Assembly (NCBI GenBank): GCA_025352345.1
Contig: JANXTP010000128.1
Coordinates: 1 to 11,338, forward strand
Length of the DNA: 11,338 nucleotides
Reading direction: 5' to 3'
Source: Burkholderiales bacterium
Lineage (GTDB): Bacteria; Pseudomonadota; Gammaproteobacteria; Burkholderiales; Burkholderiaceae_C
In this document: piece after piece, positions 6,625 through 11,338 of the stretch
Numbering within the stretch: the stretch's first letter is position 1
How the letters are laid out: each line of letters opens with the position of its first letter
Translations under genes and position numbers: made by a program
Notes under the pieces: model-generated
The model's input: the letters and a program-made list of their open reading frames with translations, nothing else
The model's database searches: none
Told to the model about the DNA's origin: nothing

Positions 6625-9600
6625 GTGAGTGCGATGGACGCTGTTGCCAGCCGGCCCGCCCTCGAACAGTTTTTCGACCACCTCAGCGAAGGGGTGTTGC
6701 TGTTCGATCGCCGCGCGCAGGTGACTTTTGCCAACACCGCCGCCCTGCGCCGCATGCCAGGTGCAGTCGGTGTGACGATCGCAGAATGGCAGGGTGTGCT
6801 CGGCCCTGCGCTGATCGATTGGTTGCGTCAGGCCATCGCGGCGGCGCCTGGCGCCCTGCGCACGCCGGGCCATGCCACGGCTCGCGCTGCGTGGTCGCGT
6901 CGCTCAGCAGCGGCATCAGCGCCAGCACCAGCACCAGCACCAGCGCTGCCACCGCAGGCCGTCATGGCCGATGGCCGCAGCGCCGATGCCGCCTGGCAGG
7001 TGCTGGGGTCGGGCCTGTATGCCTTGCGTCTGCAGTGGCGTGATGCGACGCCGCCCGACGTGGCGTTGCCGTCGACCATCGTCGGCCCGGTGATCGCCGA
7101 GTTGATGCACGTGCTGTGGCATTCACCATTCCCCGCGATGCTGCAAGACACCCGCTGGCGCATCGTCGACGTGAACCCGGCCTTCGTTGCCTTCAGCGGG
7201 TACCCTCGAGAGCAACTGATCGGCAGCGATCCGGTCGCGCTTGAACCCGAAGAAGACCGCGCCGGCAGCCTGGGGCTGCGCGAGCGCTGGCAAGAACCCA
7301 CTGACCGCGAGGCCGATTCGGCGTTGATCAACCGCCGCATCATCGCGGCCGATGGTCGCGAGCGCTGGTTCCGCGCCAACCGCAGCGTGCTGACCGACGA
7401 GAACGGCCGCGTCTTCGCGATGTCGGTGCTCCAGGACAGCACCGCCGAGCACATCGCTCGCGAACGTGCCGACCACTCAGCCCGCGAAATCGACGACTGG
7501 TTCGACCTCAGCCCGATCGGCATGGTGCTGTTCGACGAGGCCGGTCTGCTGGTGCGCACCAACCCGGCCTTCGATGCGTTGGCGGGGGCAGTCCCAGCGG
7601 TGCTGGCCGATGCTTCGCCCGAGCTGCGCCAGTTGCTGGGCTGGACCGACAGCGGTCCGTCGCCGGCGTTGCAGCCCTCGGCCAAGCCGGTGGTCACGCA
7701 GGGCTGGCTGCCGCAGCCACAGGGGGCACTGCGCCGGCTGCGCTCCATCGTGCGCTGCTACACCACGCCGGGTGGTGCGCGGCGCCACATGGCGATCCTG
7801 GAAGACCGCAGCGTCGAGGAAGAGCGTGACCTGGCGCAGATGCAGATCGGCGCGCTGATGGACACCGCCGGCGTCGGACTGGCCACGTTCCAGGAGAGCT
7901 CCGGCTGGGTGCGCCAGCGGCAATCCCTGAAGGCGGCTGAAGCGCATGCAGACTCCAGTGTCGTGCCCACCTCGGCGGCCCTGCAGTCGATCAGCCGCGA
8001 CATCGTTGCCGACGAATCGCTGGCCGACTACGACGCGCTGCAGCAGGCCCTGCGCAGTGCGCAGCGCGCTGAGGTGCGCTATGCCATCCGGCACCCTCAG
8101 CTGGGCCTGCGCTGGCTGCTGACGCGGGTCGAGCCGGCCACACTCGCGTCTGGCAAGCGCACCACCTCGGTGGTGACGCTGGACATCACCGAGCAGCACC
8201 AGACGCAGCAGCGCAGCGAGCAGCTGCTGCGCGAGCTGACGACGATTCTGGAGAGCACCTCTGCGGGCATCGCCTACATCCGCGGCAATGTGCTGGTGCG
8301 CTGCAACCGGCGCTTCGAGGCGATGCTGGGCTTGCCATCGGTGGGGATTGCGGGCAGCGGCATTGCCGAGTTGTTCGGCAGTTCACCGCAGGGCCAGCGC
8401 ATCGCTGCCGACACCTTGCAGGCACTGACGGCGGGGCTGATCTTCGAGACCGAGTTCTCGATGGACTCGGCAGCGGGCTCGGCGAGCGGCCAGCCGCTGC
8501 GCTGGTATGCGCTGTCGGTGCGTCGCACCGGACCGGTGTCGCAGCAGATCGAGGCGATCGCGGTGTTGTCCGACATCACCCGGCTGAAAGCGCAGCAGGT
8601 CGAGCTGGAACAGCTGGCGCGTGATCGCGAGCTGATGTTCAGCCTGTCGGAAGTGGGCATCGCTTTCGTGCGCGACGGCGTGCTGCAACGCGCCAACGAT
8701 GCACTCGCGCAACTCGCGGGCTACCCGGCCGCCGAGTTGCAAGGGTTGCCGCTGCGCTCGCTGTTCGCCGATGCCGAGGAGCACGAGCGCCTGTCGACCC
8801 AGGAACAGAATGCCTTGCAGCTGCACGGCCGCTGGATCGGCGAGCGGCAGCTGCACCAGCGTGACGGTCGGGTGGTGTGGGTGCAGATCAGCACCCGCCT
8901 GGTCGGCGACGACCCCGCGGGCGGCATCATTGCCTCGTTCGTCAATGTCGACGCCCGGCACCGCGCCGAACATGCGGTGACGCTGCAGGCCAACCGAACG
9001 CGGGCCATTCTGGATTCGGTGCTGGTGGGCATCGTGACGATCGGGCCGCGCGGCATCGAGTGGATGAACCGCTCGGCGCGGCGCATGTTCGGCGCCGATC
9101 TCGGCGACTTCATCGACCAGCCGATCAGCACCGTCGCCACCCCCGAGGCCGATCACCCGTTTCGCCAGACGCAGTACCTCGACGACCTGGTCGAGGGCGA
9201 AGCTGAGACCTTCGAATGTCGCGTCAAGGCGCGCGACGGACGGGAATTCTGGGTCGTCGGCAATGCGGTGGTGACCGGTAGCGAATCGCGCGGGCGGCAG
9301 CTGACCTATGCCTTGCTCGACATCGAGCGGCGGCGCCAGGCCGAGGCCCGCATCGCGGAAGCGCAGGCCTCGCTGCAACGCATCATCGAGGCCGCGCCGA
9401 TGGCGATCACGGTGCGCGATGCGCGCACGCTGACCATCCTGCAGGCCAATCTGGCCGCGGCACGCAGCGTTGATCGCACCATCGAGCAGCTGGTGGGCTG
9501 CAGCCCCGAAGACATTTTCGAGCCCGACCTGGCGGCGCAGCGGCGCCTGGACATGGAGCATGCGCTGCGCGCCAGCACGGTGACGCAGCGCGAATACCAG

Positions 9601-10407
9601 ATCCCGATGAATGGCGAGGTGCGCGTCTGGGATGCGCGCTACCTGCCGCTGGCCGCGCCAGGTCAAGCGCCCGATCAATTGCTGCTGGTCGCCACCGACG
9701 TGACCGAACAGCGTGCGGCAGAGCGCGCGAAGTTCGACGAGGCGATCGCGCAACGCGAGATGCTGGTCAAGGAAGTGCACCACCGCATCAAGAACAACCT
9801 GCAGGGCGTGGCCGGGCTGTTGCAGCAGATCGCCACCCGCAAGCCCGAGATGGCCTCGGCGATGTCCGAGGTGGTGGGCCAGGTTCAGGCGATCGCCCAG
9901 GTCTACGGGCTGCAGGTTGGCGCGGGCGGGCCGCTGCAGGTGACCGGCGTGGTGGAGGCCATCGCCGGATCGGTGCAGCGCACCTTCGGACACGCGATCG
10001 CCTTTGCGGTTCAGGGCGATCACCCCGAGCAGTGGGTGTTGCCCGAGGCGGAATCGATCCCGATCGCGCTGACGATCAACGAGCTGCTGACCAATGCGGT
10101 CAAGCACAGCGCGATTCCGCGCTGCGCGACCGATCCTGCCGACACCACGCTGCCGGCGGTGGCGTGCACGCTGGTCAGCGGCGAGGGCGGTGTGCGCATC
10201 GTGATCCGCAACCCCGCCCGCCTGGTCGATGATTTCAGCCTGGCGCGTATTCCCGGCGGCGTCTCGGGCCTCGGTCTGGTGCGGGCCTTGCTGCCGCGGC
10301 GTTGTGCGCAACTTAGCATCGAGCAGGATGGAGACCATGTGGTCGCCACTGTGAGCATCGTGGCGCCGGGCGTCACGAATGCCGCGCGTCGAAAGGCAGC
10401 GGCCTGA
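6625..10407 (+). CDS. Multi-PAS soluble sensor histidine kinase (HisKA_2 type)
   Basis: A 1260-residue kinase with no visible signal peptide or membrane segment, so it probably senses a cytoplasmic cue. About eight PAS-like modules can be traced (numbered from GTG 6625): ~13-75, 156-280, 286-395, 407-525 (degenerate), 535-655, 668-780, 788-900 and 913-1027. They show recurring features such as VNPAFVAFSGYPREQLIG, RDGREFWVVGNAV and terminal D(I/V)TE-type linkers. An Ala-Pro linker (99-106) separates the first two. The core is HisKA_2: EVHHRIKNNLQGVAGLLQQ with the phosphoacceptor in the His pair 1052-1053. The ATPase N-box is NELLTNAVKHS (N1152), and SGLGLVRALL lies at ~1214-1223. The usual DxGxG box appears altered (RNPARL, 1195-1200). 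Start is uncertain: GTG 6625, or ATG 6634 preceded by GGTGA at 6624-6628 with 5-nt spacing. The next gene is a REC-ANTAR regulator; HisKA_2 kinases pairing with ANTAR regulators is known (e.g. EutW-EutV). The signal is unknown. Confidence 0.93.
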   Translation: MSAMDAVASRPALEQFFDHLSEGVLLFDRRAQVTFANTAALRRMPGAVGVTIAEWQGVLGPALIDWLRQAIAAAPGALRTPGHATARAAWSRRSAAASAPAPAPAPALPPQAVMADGRSADAAWQVLGSGLYALRLQWRDATPPDVALPSTIVGPVIAELMHVLWHSPFPAMLQDTRWRIVDVNPAFVAFSGYPREQLIGSDPVALEPEEDRAGSLGLRERWQEPTDREADSALINRRIIAADGRERWFRANRSVLTDENGRVFAMSVLQDSTAEHIARERADHSAREIDDWFDLSPIGMVLFDEAGLLVRTNPAFDALAGAVPAVLADASPELRQLLGWTDSGPSPALQPSAKPVVTQGWLPQPQGALRRLRSIVRCYTTPGGARRHMAILEDRSVEEERDLAQMQIGALMDTAGVGLATFQESSGWVRQRQSLKAAEAHADSSVVPTSAALQSISRDIVADESLADYDALQQALRSAQRAEVRYAIRHPQLGLRWLLTRVEPATLASGKRTTSVVTLDITEQHQTQQRSEQLLRELTTILESTSAGIAYIRGNVLVRCNRRFEAMLGLPSVGIAGSGIAELFGSSPQGQRIAADTLQALTAGLIFETEFSMDSAAGSASGQPLRWYALSVRRTGPVSQQIEAIAVLSDITRLKAQQVELEQLARDRELMFSLSEVGIAFVRDGVLQRANDALAQLAGYPAAELQGLPLRSLFADAEEHERLSTQEQNALQLHGRWIGERQLHQRDGRVVWVQISTRLVGDDPAGGIIASFVNVDARHRAEHAVTLQANRTRAILDSVLVGIVTIGPRGIEWMNRSARRMFGADLGDFIDQPISTVATPEADHPFRQTQYLDDLVEGEAETFECRVKARDGREFWVVGNAVVTGSESRGRQLTYALLDIERRRQAEARIAEAQASLQRIIEAAPMAITVRDARTLTILQANLAAARSVDRTIEQLVGCSPEDIFEPDLAAQRRLDMEHALRASTVTQREYQIPMNGEVRVWDARYLPLAAPGQAPDQLLLVATDVTEQRAAERAKFDEAIAQREMLVKEVHHRIKNNLQGVAGLLQQIATRKPEMASAMSEVVGQVQAIAQVYGLQVGAGGPLQVTGVVEAIAGSVQRTFGHAIAFAVQGDHPEQWVLPEAESIPIALTINELLTNAVKHSAIPRCATDPADTTLPAVACTLVSGEGGVRIVIRNPARLVDDFSLARIPGGVSGLGLVRALLPRRCAQLSIEQDGDHVVATVSIVAPGVTNAARRKAAA
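6923..6944 (+). repeat. (CAGCAC)n hexanucleotide tandem repeat inside the kinase gene
   Basis: About 3.7 copies of CAGCAC run without interruption and encode the Ala-Pro repeat at residues 99-106 of the kinase, in the linker between the first and second PAS modules. Copy-number change would keep the frame, adding or removing two residues per unit. Confidence 0.85.
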
Positions 10408-10536
10408 TACCGGTTTCGGTGTTCAGCCCCACCGCTTTGGGCGCAAAATGCGGTAGTACCGTTTCAGGCGCTGGTCCGGCGCAGTGGTCAGATCCAACTG
10501 CCCAGTCATCCGTTGTTTTGAAGTTGCAGGGGTACC
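10408..10536 (+). other. Structured intergenic leader between kinase and ANTAR regulator
   Basis: This 129-nt gap is the longest internal one and has several short inverted repeats. They are the dyad CGGTAGTACCG (10451-10461), ACCGC/GCGGT (10431-10435 with 10450-10454), GCGC/GCGC with a 7-nt loop (10468-10482), and CAGTGG/CC-A-ACTG with the six-base loop TCAGAT (10482-10500). CAAC (10495-10498) can also pair with GTTG (10512-10515), which is followed by TTTT; that pairing competes with the previous hairpin. Individual stems are short, so the structure is suggestive only. The gap could hold a promoter or RNA leader for the regulator; I see no convincing promoter consensus. Confidence 0.35.
10528..10532 (+). 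promoter_or_regulatory. Ribosome binding site of the ANTAR regulator
   Basis: AGGGG ends 4 nt before GTG 10537 and 7 nt before the adjacent GTG 10540. The spacing slightly favours the second GTG; the two starts differ by one residue. Confidence 0.5.
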
Positions 10537-11178
10537 GTGGTGGCAGTCGCGCAAGCGCCGTCCGGAGTGGGCGGCAAGATTCTGGTGGTGGACGATGACC
10601 GGCTGGTGCTGGCCACGCTCGCTGACGGCCTGACGCAGGCGGGCTATGAGGTGATCGACGCCGATAACGGCGATGACGCGATCCTGCTCGCACGCGAGCA
10701 CCGGCCCGATCTGGCGCTGCTCGACATCCGCATGGAGGGCATGAGCGGCTTCGATGTCGCCGCCTACCTGCGCGAATACTGCAAGATGCCTTTCATGTTC
10801 CTGTCGGCCTTCACCGACGATGACACCGTGCGCCAGGTGCATGAGCTCGGTGCTGTCGACTACCTGGTCAAGCCGCTGGACATCGGGCAGATCGTGCCGG
10901 CGGTGCAGGCGGTGTTTGCGCGGCTGAAGGCGTCGTCTGCTGCAGCAACGATCGTCCCCGCTGCCGTTGCCCCACCAACTGCAGCGGGGCGCGCCCATGC
11001 CTTATTGCCGGTCGAAGCGATGGCCGTCGGTGTGCTGATGCACCGCTACTCGCTGGCCCGCGATGCCGCCTTCGACCGCCTGCAGCGCATGGCCACAGCG
11101 AACGGTCTGGTCCTGGGTGCCGAGGCCGAACGCCTGCTGGAAGCGGTTGAGCGGTTGTCGGGCGCGGCGGACCTCTGA
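10537..11178 (+). CDS. Response regulator with REC and RNA-binding ANTAR domains
   Basis: This 213-residue regulator is the probable output partner of the upstream kinase. Residues ~14-131 form a receiver domain: acidic pocket D19-D21 in VVDDDR, phosphoacceptor D63 in LLDIRMEGMSG, switch S90 in MFLSAF and conserved K112 in YLVKPLD. Residues ~157-206 form an ANTAR domain, recognised from AVGVLMHRYSLARDAAFDRLQRMA followed by a last helix EAERLLEAVERL. ANTAR proteins (AmiR, NasT, EutV) bind paired hexaloop RNA hairpins and block transcription termination, usually after phosphorylation drives dimerisation. The position that is commonly Lys in the AKG-x-LM motif is Val (V164). The link between domains (~132-156) is Ala/Pro-rich rather than the coiled coil seen in several family members. 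Start is GTG 10537 or GTG 10540. It lies 129 nt after the kinase stop and is followed by a strong hairpin. Its RNA target cannot be identified here. Confidence 0.93.
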   Translation: MVAVAQAPSGVGGKILVVDDDRLVLATLADGLTQAGYEVIDADNGDDAILLAREHRPDLALLDIRMEGMSGFDVAAYLREYCKMPFMFLSAFTDDDTVRQVHELGAVDYLVKPLDIGQIVPAVQAVFARLKASSAAATIVPAAVAPPTAAGRAHALLPVEAMAVGVLMHRYSLARDAAFDRLQRMATANGLVLGAEAERLLEAVERLSGAADL

Positions 11179-11224
11179 GGTTCAGTCCCGCCCAAACACA
11201 CTGATTTAGCCAAGGTCTGCGCGT

Positions 11225-11250
11225 GAGCGCTGCGGCGGGTCGCAGTGCTC
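11225..11250 (+). terminator. Strong hairpin downstream of the ANTAR regulator, probable terminator
   Basis: GAGCGCTGCG (11225-11234) pairs with CGCAGTGCTC (11241-11250) in a 10-bp stem with one G-U pair and a six-base loop GCGGGT. It starts 46 nt after the regulator stop. No T run follows (the next bases are CCACCACCAAC), so intrinsic termination may be inefficient, or the hairpin may stabilise the 3' end of the message. The rest of 11179-11338 holds no gene I can support. Confidence 0.5.
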
Positions 11251-11338
11251 CCACCACCAACGAAGCGGTCGAGGCTTGAAGTCTTTGCATGCGACAACGG
11301 TGCCGGCTGCCGAGGGTGTGGGGTGACCGGCGCAGCGA

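Noticed and set aside
8383..10338. 651-codon open frame on the minus strand under the kinase gene
   Set aside because: It is antisense to a clearly conserved PAS/HisKA_2 gene, has an Arg/His/Gln-rich composition with no recognisable domain, and is expected from GC-rich codon bias keeping the opposite frame open.
10482..10500. A true ANTAR target hairpin upstream of the regulator
   Set aside because: The hexaloop TCAGAT lacks the A at position 1, and no clear second hexaloop hairpin with A1/G4 follows at the usual distance. It is kept only as a speculative finding.
11289..11338. Open frame from ATG 11289 running off the window end
   Set aside because: Only 16 codons are visible, they are Arg-rich, and there is no ribosome binding site or family resemblance.

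Overview
The window is a GC-rich, tightly packed stretch of a flagellated Gram-negative chromosome. Protein style (FlgI/FlgJ/FlgK/FlgL of the proteobacterial type, a muramidase-carrying FlgJ, long FlgK and FlgL, many GTG starts) points to a betaproteobacterium, most likely Burkholderiales. That placement is inferred from protein character, not from a database search. All supported genes are on the + strand, and I see no RNA genes, mobile elements or CRISPR array.

Positions 1-5283 are the distal end of a flagellar basal-body/hook operon: flgI (P-ring, 5' end cut by the window edge), flgJ (rod cap plus peptidoglycan hydrolase), flgK and flgL (the two hook-filament junction proteins). flgI and flgJ overlap by one base (TGATG) and the later gaps are short (31 and 55 nt), as expected of one transcript.

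Positions 5342-6553 hold a 403-residue protein with a catalytically degenerate EAL-like N-terminal half and a C-terminal HDOD domain. It has a clear ribosome binding site and a GTG start. This architecture is known from motility and signalling regulators, and its position directly behind flgL suggests a link to flagellar control.

Positions 6625-11178 encode an apparent two-component system: a large soluble kinase with about eight PAS-like sensor modules and a HisKA_2-type kinase core, then a REC-ANTAR response regulator. ANTAR proteins bind RNA and act by transcription antitermination, so this pair probably senses intracellular cues and acts on nascent transcripts. Its target cannot be read from the window. 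The 129-nt gap between the two genes contains a short dyad and several small hairpins, and a strong 10-bp hairpin follows the regulator. The last 160 bases contain no supportable gene.

The most interesting feature is the combination of a hook-junction operon, a degenerate EAL-HDOD protein, a multi-PAS HisKA_2 kinase and an ANTAR antiterminator in one block. It may be an RNA-level control module placed beside the flagellar genes, but the functional link is inference from position.
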